DNA of 64,000 nucleotides from the NCBI GenBank assembly GCA_018524725.1, contig JAEUWP010000288.1, positions 62,001 to 126,000 on the forward strand. The letters are read 5' to 3'. Below are positions 1 to 12,092 of the stretch, one piece after another. The first letter of the stretch is position 1, and each line of letters begins with the position of its first letter. A program made the translations under genes and the position numbers. Under the pieces are notes generated by a model. The model made no database searches, was not told the DNA's origin, and saw nothing but the letters and a program-made list of their open reading frames with translations. Source of the stretch: Podaxis mareebaensis (lineage: Eukaryota > Basidiomycota > Agaricomycetes > Agaricales > Agaricaceae).

Positions 1-139
1 GCGACAACACTTTGGCGCCTATCAACCCGTTATACCAACACACCTTTCCCCTATGCAGTTATATTTGTCACCGCATCTTTCTGCACCCGGCATGACGACA
101 TCTTGGCGCCTATCAAGCAACACACCTGTCATTTACGCC

Positions 140-683
140 TGTGTCACAATTGTACCTTGTCGAGACCTGGCCTCGGTGCTGAAGAAATAAGCCGATCAAG
201 CGCAGCTGCAGAGTAAGTTCACGCAGGACGTAGACCAAGGATTGCGAAGCGCCAGCACGAGTATTATCTGATGGAACAGCTGGAGGGGATCGAGAAAGAG
301 CTTGAGGTGGAGGGCACTGGGAAGGACAAGTTGATTGAGAAGCTCAAGGAGCGAACAAAGGGGCTGAAGTTACCCGAGGAGGTGAGGAGAGTGTTGACGA
401 GGAACCGACGAAATTCGAACCTGCTGCATGTGAGACGAACAGCTTTGCTTGATTTACTTGGCCGCGCCTTTATGATTTCTTATGATCTCCCTTTCTAATC
501 CATCTCATAGATACCGTTGAACTAACACATGTGCGAAAGCTACCAGCTCACACATGCGAAACAAATCCTTGATGAAGATCACTACAGGCTCATGGATGTC
601 AAATCACGCACACTAAATTCCTCGCTGTTGGTAAGCATGTTGGGCTGGCTTGTCGGTCCGCCAGGTCTTGGCACTCCAACATA
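140..683 (+). pseudogene. Lon protease fragment (mitochondrial type), copy 1
   Basis: Conceptual translation matches the middle of fungal mitochondrial Lon. It shows a [22 protein letters not shown] coiled region, then [18 protein letters not shown] with [12 protein letters not shown] and LPEEVRRV (271-400), then after a broken stretch AKQILDEDHYRLMDVK (about 550-600) and a degenerate Walker A, VGPPGLGTP, near 655-680. In Lon this is the end of the N-terminal domain and the start of the AAA+ module. The reading frame is broken by a stop in the leading helix, a shift near 255 and loss of the segment between VRRV and the AAA domain. The Walker lysine is absent, and the protease domain with its Ser-Lys dyad is missing. 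The fragment runs straight into a DnaJ-like fragment at about 684. A longer paralogous fragment lies at 46740-47345 on the other strand. Confidence 0.85.
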
Positions 684-1363
684 AGGGCATATCACTACAA
701 GTTATCCTGCGTCGTCAAGAACCCTAGCGAAGATGACCTCAAGAAGCATATGAAAAATGATGTGTATTGTCAAATGTTTTCCGCTCCAAAGTTTCTCACT
801 TGATTTCCCTAGCCACTCAAGTGGCACCGACATTGGAAGAAGCAAAAGGAAAATCAAAGACTAAGTAACTACCAAGGTCGGATGTAGTTCACGGCCGTTG
901 ACGCCATTCCAGGTATCCGAAGCATTCGAGGTGCTAAGCAATAAACAGAAATGGACCATCTACGAGATCCCATTTCACCTCAACGGGAGGCATGCTCGGT
1001 GGTACGCCTGGACGACCAGGAGCTTGCCGTACTCGATCCCGCTCTGGCGCACCACCCCAGCATCCTCAGAGATCGTCCGGCCACTCCAAACACCCCTGGA
1101 AGAACTTTGACACGGGCTCTGTGAAACACCTCAAGATTGGTCCTCGACTACTCGACGGCACGACAGAGGACAAAATCCTCGAGGTCAACATTCTACCGGG
1201 ATGGAAAGATCTTACCAAGGTTCGGTTCCCCCATGCCGATGGATTACCGCCATCCAGAAGAGCCCAAATCTTCGTATTCTCCGCGAAACAAAACCAAGCG
1301 ACACTTTTGAACGAGACGACAACAACCTCATGCCACGTTAAACTTTTATCTCGAAATTGTTGA
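684..1363 (+). pseudogene. Class II DnaJ (Sis1/DNAJB-like) co-chaperone, copy 1, decayed
   Basis: Pieces of a J-protein occur in the right order. The J-domain start reads HYKLSCVVKNPSEDDLKKHMK (about 695-757). After an apparent intron comes LKWHRHWKKQKENQ (about 812-862), where the HPD motif needed to stimulate Hsp70 has become HRH. After a second intron comes VSEAFEVLSNKQKWTIYE (about 912-965), then an Arg/Ser-rich linker, and then the C-terminal substrate-binding domain with VRPLQTPLEEL, TGSVKHLKIG and ILPGWKDLTKVRFPHAD (1078-1240). Frame changes near 985 and 1107, and the lost HPD, mark it as dead. Intron positions are kept, so it is not a processed retrocopy. The protein would have been a cytosolic Hsp40. 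A second copy lies at 45060-46036. Confidence 0.85.
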
Positions 1364-2007
1364 GGAGTGTGGAGGGCAGAGAAGAGTTCTATAGCACTGC
1401 AACCAGATTTTGCCTTGCGCCTCTTGTTCACTGGCTCTGTTGTCATTGTAGTTGTGTGCGCTGACATGATGTAGCGTAATGTGTTATAGGCCTGGCAGTC
1501 CATCGATACATCATGCATCATGTCTCGGAGTGTCGCCACATAGTGCATATTTATTCTCCGGAGGGCAACATCATTGCCATTTCAGTGTTGTCCGGAGGAT
1601 ATTCTCGTTGATAAAGATGATATCAATACCAAACAGACAATATAAATGCCCTCCTCACGCCCTCCCTGTTAACAAGGAACTGCTTGCGAGTTCATATGTA
1701 GCGAGGAAGAAGATGTACCAGGAACGTGTATAGACTGTTGCAAGGCGTTCGAGACTCTGCAGTTCGGGACACGCTGAGAATTATTGTACGATGCATGACA
1801 TGCTCTATACCAAAGGGTATGCTCTGTCTCTCCGTCCCATCGGTCTACGTCTCAAGTACCAAGCACACCCGTCAGTGCCCCAATGGCAGTGCTCTCCCTG
1901 CCTTCAGGCGTCGGAGGTAAGCTTGGGGCTGAGGAGGCGTTGGAATCGCGGCGATGGAGTCACCATCGAGGGGCAGGTCTCATCGAGGCACGAAAGAGGG
2001 CTACTGA
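1364..2007. other. Intergenic stretch, no feature recognised
   Basis: Only short overlapping frames on both strands, with no recognisable domain, repeat or RNA gene. It separates the DnaJ remnant from the 3' end of the zinc-knuckle gene. Confidence 0.6.
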
Positions 2008-3201
2008 CTAAAAATACACCACCTTTTTTACAGGTTTCTGGGCAGCCCCGAAAGGCTTAGGGAGACCAGAGTTAGCGCCGCTGTTGATTTGGACCATCTT
2101 TTTCGTGTCTTCCGCCTTTGCCTCCTTCTCTACCTCCTGTTTCCGTCTTTTGAATGTATGGAAGTCATCCTCGTCAGCGCCTGCTTGACCACCCGTTCCC
2201 ATCACCACGAGCGTGTCGATGTTATCTGTATGCATTTCCATGGGTTAGTGTGAGGCTGTACGAAAAGCAAGTACAAAGGGAAATCGACCTTTCTTCCGAA
2301 GTTCACAGTCTTTAGCCAAGTGCGTCTTCTCACCACATAACTTACAACACCCGCCGTTCGGATAGATACCCTTTTCTGCGTTCTGAGGACAAGAGGATGC
2401 GAGGTGGCCGTTACCGTTGCACACGAAACACGATGCGAAGGGGAGTGGATTTGACTCGTCGACGGCTTTTTTGCATTTGGAGAGAGTATGTCGGGTGGAA
2501 CCGCATCTATGTATATCCCACAGCTTCCAGTTAGGAACACACATAAGAATGTTGTAGTGGGGGCAGGGGTACACATACCGGTAACAAATCCCCACAACAC
2601 CTTTGGTTTTTGCCTTCGTCCCTGTAGCATTACTCCCAGCCTCACTCTTCACCTTGGGACAGTCCTTCGCTGCATGGCCCTTTTCGCGACATGCAAAACA
2701 GGTGGTGTCAGCAAGGCGTCCCTGTATCCGCTTTTGTCTCCGCATCTCAGAGGATAACAGTCCTAGTAGACGTTCAGCAAAGTTGGCGGTTTGAGCCAGA
2801 GGCCTGCAACACTCACGACGCTGCTTCTTTTCTTTCTCCTTCTCTTTCCATCTCTTCTTTTTCAGTGCTTTGTTGCTCGGACCATTTCCCCCCTCCCCAT
2901 CCTTATCACCTTGATTTTGACCAATGGCACCTCCAGCTACGACACCCTCACCGTCTCCTTCCTTCCCAGTGCTTGCCTCCGCATCCGCCCTCGGTTTCTT
3001 CTTCCTAATTCTCTTCCTCTTCTTTTTTGGTGGCTCCCCTTCAACATCAGCGGAGGCACTTTCTCCGCCTACCGTTGCCTCCTGTGCATGATTTGTGATT
3101 GCGACATTCTGGTCTTCTGATTGCTGGGGTAGCTCTTCCGACGTCCCGAAACCAGCCTGAAGGTACGTTCGTTTTCGGCCAAAGTTCGTCACGCGAGTCA
3201 T
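2008..3201 (-). CDS. Zinc-knuckle (4x CCHC) protein, ZCCHC9-like
   Basis: Four exons on the minus strand close exactly: 3201-2817, 2762-2579, 2506-2289 and 2225-2008 (334 aa). Introns of 54, 72 and 63 bp have GT..AG ends; the 72-bp one stays open in frame, and the last donor is the weak GTCGAT. The N-terminal third is highly charged, with a nuclear/nucleolar-type basic run (PPKKKRKRIRKKKPRAD). After a basic helix come four zinc knuckles: CFACREKGHAAKDC, CYRCGSTRHTLSKC, CFVCNGNGHLASSC and CKLCGEKTHLAKDC. The C-terminus is an acidic/basic tail ending VKKVVYF. This is the layout of the eukaryotic ZCCHC9 family, nucleolar RNA-binding proteins. A role in RNA binding or ribosome biogenesis is inferred from the family. 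The gene appears intact. Confidence 0.92.
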
Positions 3202-5746
3202 GGCTCTGGACGATTATTATGATGGAAAGGTGAGGCGGGAGTTAAGACGGAGGAGCCCTCGTAGTGTTTTCTTCACTCTTTCAGCGTTGGTTTTAGAGAA
3301 TTTTGGTTTTTGTGTTCGTCAGTGCGAACGCTACTAAAAAGCCTTGAAAGAGCCGTATCATATTGCGGCTACCGCGGACCGTAGGGGCTGTTGATCAATA
3401 AATACCAACAAGAGCATAGCCAATCCCGGTTCCCGATCCCAGCAGATCCCAGCACTTCGGTTAACTGCAGCACCTCCGACCTCACCACGACCTGCTCTAG
3501 CTGCATACTAAAGTATTTCTACCCCAGAATCTTCGACCTCCCTGATACCCCGTTACGGACTGAGTACTACGCTTCATCTACTCCCCTTATCGGTCCAGCC
3601 TGCAATGGTCCTGGAGCACTTATAATAAGGTCATGCTATTCGAAGGCTAAACCTATGCAGTGACGAGGGAGAACTAAACTCCCGGTATTGCGGACTCTTC
3701 GCACTGGCCCTAGGAATAAGAAAACATCATGAAGAGAATATCCTGATCACCCCAAGCGAGGCACGACCGCCGTGTACCGTATCCTTCCCCCAAATGAAAG
3801 TCTTGTCAAGAAACTCTTGCACATCCAAGATAAGAGGCAACGTGGCGGCTGTTCCATGGTGAAGCCTGTGGCTTCGTCGTTCCTAAGAAAACACATTTTA
3901 CCTCACTACAGATCAGAAGAGAAGTCACCCACCCTGTCTGCGCTCGTTCTCTCAAGTGGGTCGATGGCGTAAAGCTGTTTCTATGACGCGTTCCTAGGCT
4001 CTCGCTGGTTGCTTTCCCCCGTTGTCAGCATTCTTTGTATTTGATATTTCCTTGGAACTTGCAATTCTTAACCTTGACCATGAGCGGTTAGCCGCAATTC
4101 GGAACTGGGCGCAATCCTGCATAGACCATGAGGTCTGAACACCAAGGTAGTGAGTTTTCGTATTGAATACTTAGGCCCCAGCGTCACCCCAATTTCCTTG
4201 ATATTCGCAAATTTTGATTCACTACGGTTCCTTCCGCTGAGGTCAGGACACGTTGCCTTGTCCTCTTTCTCTTAAACCCGGTTTAACGACATCTGATCAT
4301 GGTCCTATCGTTCATCAACAAAGATTTTCTATCCTGTTCCCTTTGGACACTCTTTACTCCGGGAGATGTGCAAACCATTCTCATGCTTCGTATCGGGGAA
4401 AGTATTGCGTGTTGTCACAGATTTCCCGTTGGCTAAACGTATTGATTCCTCCTCCACGATACCTTTAGTTTGTGCGAATGACGTAGAAAAGCAGTTTTGT
4501 TTATCCCTACGGGATACCGTAAGGATGCACGCTGTGATCGAAACTAGTTACTACACAAATGTGTATGTACCCCTACCGCCTGCCCTTGTTGGGACTAACC
4601 AGACACTTTCCATCCACAACGAAGGCCGTGTCCTCTCAGGCCAAGACTGCCTATGCCCCTTATGGGGTCAATGTATCAATATCCCAGAATCTAGACGTGA
4701 AGCATTCGATGGAACACATCCATATACCCCGCACAAGACTTCGTTGACGACGCACCCTCGACTTAGTCATCTTCTAAGGTCAGCTAGTCGTTATCCGATC
4801 ACGTCCTCGCCGCAGCACCCACCTAATGGAAGGTGTATCGATTGCCAAGTAGATGCCGAGAATCAAACGAGTCACTTACCAAGGCTTGAGGGTTTACAGG
4901 TCCAGTCATGTCGCGCTACCACATTATCAACGGAGAGGAGTTACGAAAGTCGCCATGAGGTCTTCTCATGTTATCACGCCTTACTATCCTGGTGCACCAT
5001 GCCGTGTCACTGGAATATTCCCAAGAGCAGCCCAAGAGATAGGTCCGAGTACAACTATACAAGTTTGAAATTTGAAGGTTGACAGGCTTCGTCACAGACA
5101 AGAGGGGTGAGTATACGGTTATGCACCGCGTATGTGATCGCGACGGTCGTAAAGGGATGAAATGTACCTTAGTCCCTTGCGTTGACTTGTAGAAGTCGGA
5201 GAATTTTCTAGCTTGAAAGATTACCATGACGAAGCAGACGAAGTCAATGAGGAGTGGCGTGATGTGAACCAGCATGGAAAAGCGATCGTTTCTAACCAGG
5301 CTAGTGGTAAATGAAACACCCTTATCTTACTCTTCGCCGACAGCCAACCAACGGCCGGGTCATCAGGGACCAGGAGAGACCAACTACCAAGACAAACCCT
5401 ATGAGATAGATTTACAGAGAAGCAAAAACCTGACTGACACCACGTCGGGTTACGTGAGGTCATTTTCCAGGCAGCAAAGTTCCGGCAGGGTCTAGTTGTC
5501 CGTAAAGTTTACGGACATCATTTCGTTCGCGGGTTGTGTTGTGGGCAGCACGTGCGATTGACCGAGGTTGTAGGTCCGAGCATATTCACATTCACACACT
5601 CATCAACATTCCCAAAGTCTCCCTCTCTTTGAGGGACGCACGGAGCCGAATGCCCGCTACCTCAATAAAGCATCAACAGCTTTCCTGCGCTGACCCTTAC
5701 TCTCTTCACTTCCATCACTGCTCATTGTCTTCCCACAGCTGTGGAC
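3202..5746. other. Long intergenic region with one unassigned open frame
   Basis: About 2.5 kb between divergent genes. The longest open frame (4366-5082, plus strand, 238 codons) has no motif I recognise, is Ser/Thr/His/Arg-rich and overlaps equally long frames in other phases, so it is probably fortuitous. No tRNA, repeat or TE protein is visible. The region should hold the promoters of the zinc-knuckle gene (leftwards) and the F-box gene (rightwards). A 21-bp perfect palindrome is listed separately. Confidence 0.55.
5497..5517. promoter_or_regulatory. Perfect 10+1+10 palindrome upstream of the F-box gene
   Basis: TGTCCGTAAA, a central G, then TTTACGGACA form a perfect inverted repeat about 230 bp before the proposed F-box start codon. 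Its size suits a dimeric transcription-factor operator. The role is inferred from position and symmetry only, and no second copy was noticed. Confidence 0.3.
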
Positions 5747-7556
5747 ATGCGCTCATTCTTTTCGTACACGGACCAGCGTCGCCAAGTGGACCTACCCAGA
5801 GATGTCTGGCACACGATTGCGGACTTTCTCCCAGATGAAGAGCTTATCAATTTGTACTCTATCACTGGTGCTTGGCTCTATCGCTCTATCAAGCTGCGCT
5901 ACGGCGTCATTCGTGTTGAGAAATGGGAGGACCAGTTCACATATAAGCTTCTCAGTCACATCAAGTGAGTCTCTCTGTCGTCGTGCCCGCGGAGGCAAGC
6001 TCACGGAATCACCTGCTGCCTTTGTAGGGTGCCCTTCTGCGCAGCATTCGTCCGCCAACTAGACATCAAACTCGTCGAGACCAAGCAGTATGGCATTCAC
6101 GGCCGACCTGGGATCATACCTAGCAACCTCAACATCCACCCCATCTCCCTCCACAACCTCAAACGCCAAACCAAGTCCAGCTATACCTACCTCTCCTCCT
6201 GCCTATCCCAACGCCCAATACCCACATTTGACCAAACTATGTCCCTCCTCATTCAAGTCATGCCTTCCCTCGCGCGAGTCGAGTCCCTCTCCATTGATTG
6301 CTGGGATCTCGATCCAAGCTTTGACCTTCAACCTCTCCTTACCACCGCCTGGTCATCCTTCGGCTCAAATCTAACAGCGCTAGTTTTCAATGGCAACCTC
6401 GATAGCTTCCCACAGCTCACCGCCTCGTCACCTTCCCTGCCAAATCTCAGAACCCTTGAAATTGAAGTCACAGTGAACCTGTACAATAAAAGCCGCGAAT
6501 TCAGGAATGAGCTTAACTCGCTTGAAAACCATATCGCGCCATTCATTTCCTCCCTCTCTCCCCACCTCGAGTCGTTCACATTCTTCCTTTGGTCTGATTT
6601 GGACCTGTCCACTTTCTTCAACCGATTTCCAGCGCGGTTCGAGAGGCTGAGACATGTCAGTCTCCGGATGCCATACAATAAAGCGTATAAAGACCCGAGT
6701 GGGTTTCTGAGGTTTCTGTCTCCAACTATGTCGCCTGCGCTACGGGACTTGCAGATACGGCTTAATCCAACTGGGGCAGCCTTTGACCGTACAACTGAGC
6801 TTCCGCTCGCCCAACTCCTCATGACCCTCTCTGACGACGTCTCAGCATCGTTCACCTCCCTCCAGGCACTCGAAATCTTCCCGACGCACCTTCCTGAAGG
6901 ACTCGCCGTGTTGCGTACGGCTCTCGCGCGCTCCGCGGAGACATTGACAAGGGTGTCCATTCGAGACCGTTCACTCCAACTTGAAGAGTTGAGGGAGATT
7001 GCTACCGTCTTAGGACGCTGCGAAAAGTTGGAGGTGTTGCGGTTTAACCTGTCGAGGCTGGATATAGATGTTGTGGATTTGCTCGCGGGAGAGTTGCCGA
7101 AATTGAAGAGGCTCTCGATTCTCATCGACGAGAGCAGGAATATCGTTGAACCTTCAATTGCACCGGTGCGTTGTTGTGTTCCCTTCTACCTTCTTTATCA
7201 ACACAGGACTCACACTCCGGTTTGTTGTATAGACATTGGATGCCGACTTGGCAACGCGAGATTACAGTTCATGGATGCTCAATGATATCGGGCTCTGGCG
7301 TGCAGGTTCTCGTGTTGATTCGCGTCTCCTGCAAACCTTCGCACGATACATTCCTTCCATCAAGTCATTTTGGGGTGATGGGCACATGGACCAGGATCAA
7401 CTTCTTTCTGTGAAACACCAGTAAGTAACTTTCCGCTTTTGTTGGCTTATTTCTTGACCTCAAATTCATTTCAGGAATAAAGACGAAGGCAGTGCTGTAT
7501 CTGCAAACGTGAAGAAGCTGTGTGGTTGCTTATCCGCTGGTGGGTTCGCCAACTGA
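5747..7556 (+). CDS. F-box / leucine-rich domain protein
   Basis: Four exons close in frame: 5747-5964, 6028-7165, 7233-7420 and 7475-7556 (541 aa). Introns of 63, 67 and 54 bp have GTGAGT, GTGCGT and GTAAGT donors. Residues about 14-58 form an F-box (DLPRDVWHTIADFLPDEELINL). The rest is an irregular leucine-rich fold with repeated blocks such as LPNLRTLEIEV, FERLRHVSLRMP, LRDLQIRL, LQALEIFP and CEKLEVLRFNLSRLD. This is the usual build of basidiomycete F-box proteins, expected to present substrates to an SCF ubiquitin ligase through Skp1. The substrate cannot be read from the sequence. The first ATG after a possible acceptor (tcccacag, 5730s) was chosen, so an extra upstream 5' exon is possible. 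Confidence 0.85.
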
Positions 7557-8762
7557 ACAGCCTGAACAACCTGTTGATCAGGTTGCTTTCTCCACTCTAA
7601 TGTGGGTGACTCTGCTATGCGGAGTCCTGGTATCATGTTTAACGTTGCTGGTCACGGTGGATGCTGGTACCTCACTTCCGTCTTCCTACGCTTTTATTAT
7701 TCGTACCTGGGCTCGGATCTGACATCGTTCTTATGGTTTCCTCTCAATTTTTGGCTCGGTTTAGTTCGGTTTCATGATTTCATGTGCCCATTGCATCAAG
7801 CGTAGTATACTAAGTTAACAAGAGCGTTTGTCCATCATATCAAATATCTACCCACGAGCATGATACCATAATACTTCATCTTATAGTTGTATATGTCCTT
7901 TCTTATCGTATGTTGACTCATGTTTCTTCGGTTTTTCAAGTTGGTTAAGCGCGATTAAGGTCATTGGATCCAGGCAGGCGAACCGACGTATCAGCATGAG
8001 CTTTACCGATATAGCGTATTTGTTGTGATTTTAATGATTGCAATGACGAATCGGACAATTGGACAACGGCCTGGTGTAAGTAGTGTAAGTTTAACGAGAC
8101 ACCTTGAATGTACCGGCGTACCGGGTTCGAATTTTCCCAGTCTCATGACCGTCTTTCCAGTGATCAGTGAAAGGTGCCTCAAACTATGGCATTAACGGTT
8201 ATATATAGTTGTGTGAAGCAGCCGATGCGGAGCGTTAAGCAGACTGCTGTCAGAATAAATTTATCCAAGTGATGGGTGCAGGAGAACGGGTTCTTGGGAG
8301 GTTATTTGGTTTCATGGGACAGCAAACAAACATGGGACCCTGAATACGAGGCAAGGCGAATGGCTTTCGCATATTGGTATGTACTAAGTACCTGCTGCAG
8401 CTCTGCTCGTGTGGATCAGTTTTAATCAGAGGTTCCTCAAGCTCGCGGCTGCATTTCTGCTTCTCCGGGCCGCTTTCGCCGTTGCCAGACCGCCCAGGGC
8501 GAAGCCCACTGCTGCACTCTACAATCTACTGGCAGCGAGTAGGACCCTCCTGGCTCTCAGTACGCAATATGGCACCTACATACAGCCACGGAGTGACCCG
8601 CCATGCTTATAGAGTAGCCAAGCAGCTTTACCGGCAGCCGACTGACCACACGGTAGACAGTCACATGGCGGCATGGGTACCTCCAGACGGTCTTCCTTGT
8701 CTTTGAGCTTGCCTTTTCCTCTCACTCCCAGTAACACTTTCTTCGCGCCGTCACATCCCACC
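7557..8762. other. Intergenic, promoter side of the galactokinase gene
   Basis: About 1.2 kb without a supported gene. Short open frames around 8374-8706 have no recognisable content. Shortly before the galactokinase ATG is a pyrimidine-rich tract (about 8695-8760) typical of fungal core promoters. Confidence 0.5.
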
Positions 8763-10916
8763 ATGCCCCTCGCGGACCAGCCCATCCCAGTCCACACCGA
8801 TCTCACCAATCTCTATGGCAGCTTCGGTACCTCTCTCAACCACGCCGAGCGATGGAACGAGCTCGCGGAGGAATTTAAAAATCGATTCGGTCGTCCGCCT
8901 ATGTATATAGTCCGAGCCCCTGGACGAGTAAAGTGAGTATTTCGTCGATATATGACTGAGTCGGTGTTGACACAGACCTAGTCTCATCGGTAGGCAGGCA
9001 TCAAATGTAATCAACCTCCGCGAGTGATCAGATTCAACCTTGATCAGGTGAACACATTGACTATGCGTTCTTCGGTGTTCTCCCTGCCGCTATCGAACGA
9101 GATATACTCATCGCATGCGCTCCTCGCCAAGTCTCCTCCAGCCAAGACATACACGACTCTCCCGGGAGCGTCATCGCAGAGAATCTGGATTCTAAATATG
9201 GAAGACAAGTCTTTGCTCCTACTGTCGTTTCGAGCGCAAACTCGGATGGGAAGGCTGAAGGATGGCATCTGGACATCAATACGCAGGAGCTGAGGTGGGA
9301 GAGCTACGTCAAGGCAGGGTATTATGTGTGTATCTCCCTTTGCAAGCCGAGACATTTTGGCACTAATGATCTTGATACCGCCCAGGGCGTTCTCTCGCAC
9401 TACTTCCCGAAATCTACAGATATACCCGTTCCCGCCGACTTGCTTGTTACAGGCTCAGTACCCGCTGGCTCTGGTCTCTCATCAAGCGCCGCAATGGTCG
9501 TGGCAAGCACCCTCGCTTTTCTGGTGGTAAACAACAAGGTTCCGCTCTCCTCAACTTGAGCTCCGGTTATCGGATCAAACTGATATACCATATTTCTTGC
9601 AGCTCGGACACCAAGGGTTAGAGCACAAACCGCTAAGTAAAGGTGACCTCGTAACAATGGCAATGGAAAACGAGAAACGCGTCGGCGTAAAAAGCGGCGG
9701 GTACGTAGCCAACTCTCCTCTCCTCCCTAGATTCTAATCCTACCGCCAAAACAGAATGGACCAAGCAGCCTCCGTAATGTCCAACCCCTCCTCCGCGCTC
9801 TATATAACCTTCTACCCAACCCTCTCTGCCTCACCCACGCCCCTCCCACCTCGGGCCCTCTTCATCATTACCAACTCCCTCGTCATTTCCGATAAGGCTC
9901 TCACCGCGAAACACCGGTATAACCTCCGAGTTGTGGAGACCCTCGTTGGGGCACGAATCCTCGCACGAGCTCTCGGCATCAAACTACACGATCACGGTAT
10001 CAGTCATGAGCATGGCGAACATGCACACGGTGCGAGAGCAAAATACGAAAAGGTGACATACAGAGAGGTTCTTGGGAGACTTGTTGGTGAGCCGCAGGGG
10101 TGTGGTCTGGAGGGGGATATGGGTCCCGAGGCGTTGGTTGTGGCTTTGAAGGGTGTTTTGAAAAAGCTTGAATGTCTTCTGCCGAGGCGTGTGCGGGAGG
10201 GCGGGGGAGTAAGAGCGATGGAGGAAAGGGAGGAGTTGGGCGTGACTATGGATGAAATGATTGAGATGTCTGGACTGAATCCGAAAGTGTTTCATGAGGT
10301 GTATCTCTCCTGGGTAGATGGTAAGTAAACCCAAATCCCGCTGCGGTATGAGAAATTTGTACTAAATCTTTTGTTTCAGTCGAAGCAACACATTTCCAAC
10401 TTTACAAACGCGCCAAGCACGTATTTTCTGAATCACTTCGCGTGCTACAGTTCCGTAAAATATGTCTTGACGCCGTGAACACCCTACACCCGAGCTCGCG
10501 GGCCTCTAGCACGTACGAACTCGAACGACTAGGAAAATTAATGAACGAGTCTCAGAAAGGCTGTCAAGACCTCTTCGAATGTTCGTGTACAGAATTGGAT
10601 TTATTGACACAATTGTGTCGAGAGGCGGGAGCATACGGTAGTCGGTTGACTGGTACGTCGTCTGCATTGTGCAACATGCCTGATATTTATTCTAGGATTT
10701 TGCGCATATGTAGGTGCCGGATGGGGAGGGTGTGCAGTCTCCCTCGTGGGCGAGGATCAAGCCGATACCTTCATAAAGAGAGTAAAGGAGACGTATCCGC
10801 CGTATAAAGATTTAGAGGGGGAGAAGTTAGACGAGGTTATTTTCGCGACAAGGCCGAGTAGCGGTGCTTGTGGTGAGTTTCTTGATTCTACAGAGGGTGT
10901 GATTGAGACTAATTGA
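8763..10916 (+). CDS. GAL1: Galactokinase (GHMP kinase)
   Basis: ATP-dependent phosphorylation of galactose to galactose-1-phosphate, first committed step of the Leloir pathway, cytosolic. Eight exons close exactly (582 aa): 8763-8932, 8982-8989, 9048-9325, 9386-9538, 9603-9700, 9755-10320, 10380-10652 and 10714-10916. Family signatures are GRVNLIGEHIDY (about 54-65, galactose-binding motif), PAGSGLSSSAA (about 178-188, ATP-binding loop), GGMDQAA with the catalytic Asp (about 238) and GAGWGGC (about 516-522). Exon 2 is only 8 nt and supplies Asn-Leu-Ile of the first motif; reading through without it destroys the signature. The start follows a CACC context. The protein is longer than yeast Gal1, with an insertion between the catalytic Asp and the C-terminal domain. 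It looks intact. A fragment of a second galactokinase lies at 22190-22385. Confidence 0.96.
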
Positions 10917-12092
10917 GGTCTGGCTGGTAGTGTTTAAATTTGAGTGAGAGGTGGGGTTTCTTTGGAGGGGAAGGTTGACTGTGAATGTTGGATGATTGAT
11001 GAGTGGTCGGGACTCTAGGTGCCGGCCAACTTCGGACGGCTCTAAGAATAACGTGGTTTTGTTAAAAGGTGGGCTAGAGCCCTGCATGATCGATGAAAGA
11101 TGGTTGGCTCCAAATGATGTGCTGCACAAGTTTCGTCAATTCGGGGACGGTCGGACGCGACCTGCTAGGGTCTACCACCTACACTTCTTGAACTCTTAGG
11201 TATATCGGGTTGCTTAGATCCAAACTATCGGCTCTGGCATGTGAGGGCCGTATTGTTGCTGCTGCCTTTCTACCCACCAGTAAAGCTAAGTCACAGAGGA
11301 GGATGGTTTGGCGTGAAATCTCCCCTATGTATATACTATCTATAAAACAATCACAATTAGACTATTGGCGAGTTATCACTCTCCGGTAGGGCCTTTGAGG
11401 TACCCGCACTGATTACCTGAACTCGTGTTTCAAAGAGGGCTAACCCATGAAGTTCATCATGATTGTGATTGCCTAATTTTGTCGTGGACGCCAAGTGAGT
11501 TAGTGCCACATGCCACAAAGCGTTAAATTTTATGGTTCCCACCACATATGTCTAGACCAGCTCGTTAACAATATCTCTTTGAAAAGCAATGTGATTACGT
11601 GATAGGCTTGGGTGAGGGAATTGTGTGGTTTGACCAAAATTGAGACCATAACTTCATGGGTATCTGAATCACGCACTAATATGGGACTTTAGACCTTGGA
11701 AGTATATAGTTCAAAAAACAGAGTTACTTATCAAGCCCACTCTACTCATTAACTTGACGGATAATAAACCCGATAAGAATGGCCCGGCCACGTGATCGCG
11801 CCACTTTAACAGCAAATGACAAGGTGAGCAGCATTTGGCGACAAGCATCAAGTTTCGAAGTTTATACGGACGCAATATGGCACTATAACCTCGCCTTCTT
11901 GTGATATAGATAGCATAGCATCTTGTTGCGCCTAGGAAAATGATTGGGGAGACCCTCTGATTGATCTGGGAATGGAATTTTCACGCCGAGATGCGCGAGA
12001 TATGCGTCCGCGCCAGGACAGGACAGCAAGGAGGTTTAAATGCACACATCGCAACTCTCAGGTGCTCCTCACTTTCCTCTTGCGACTTTATC
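10917..12092. other. Intergenic, with sequence shared with the 26.1-26.5 kb region
   Basis: About 1.2 kb without a supported gene. Around 11440-11500 it shares a short diverged block (AAGTTCATCA.GATT.TGATTG) with 26130-26170. That block lies upstream of the related membrane-protein gene at 26535, so the duplication probably included promoter sequence. Confidence 0.45.

Noticed and set aside
1..120. Repeated TTGGCGCCTATCAA (about 11-25 and 102-115) as a transposon end
   Set aside because: Only two short direct copies, with no matching inverted ends or element body; too little to call.
684..1363. DnaJ copy 1 as a processed retrocopy carried by the LINE
   Set aside because: Intron-like gaps with splice-type borders remain between conserved exons, and there is no poly(A) tail or target duplication.
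4366..5082. 238-codon open frame
   Set aside because: No motif, biased composition and overlapping frames of similar length; kept only as a remark under the intergenic region.
6328..7125. 265-codon open frame on the minus strand
   Set aside because: Antisense to the F-box protein's long exon, with no recognisable domain.
8095..8160. GGTTCGAATTTTCC, resembling a tRNA T-loop (B box)
   Set aside because: No matching acceptor, D or anticodon stems can be drawn around it, and the T-stem does not pair.
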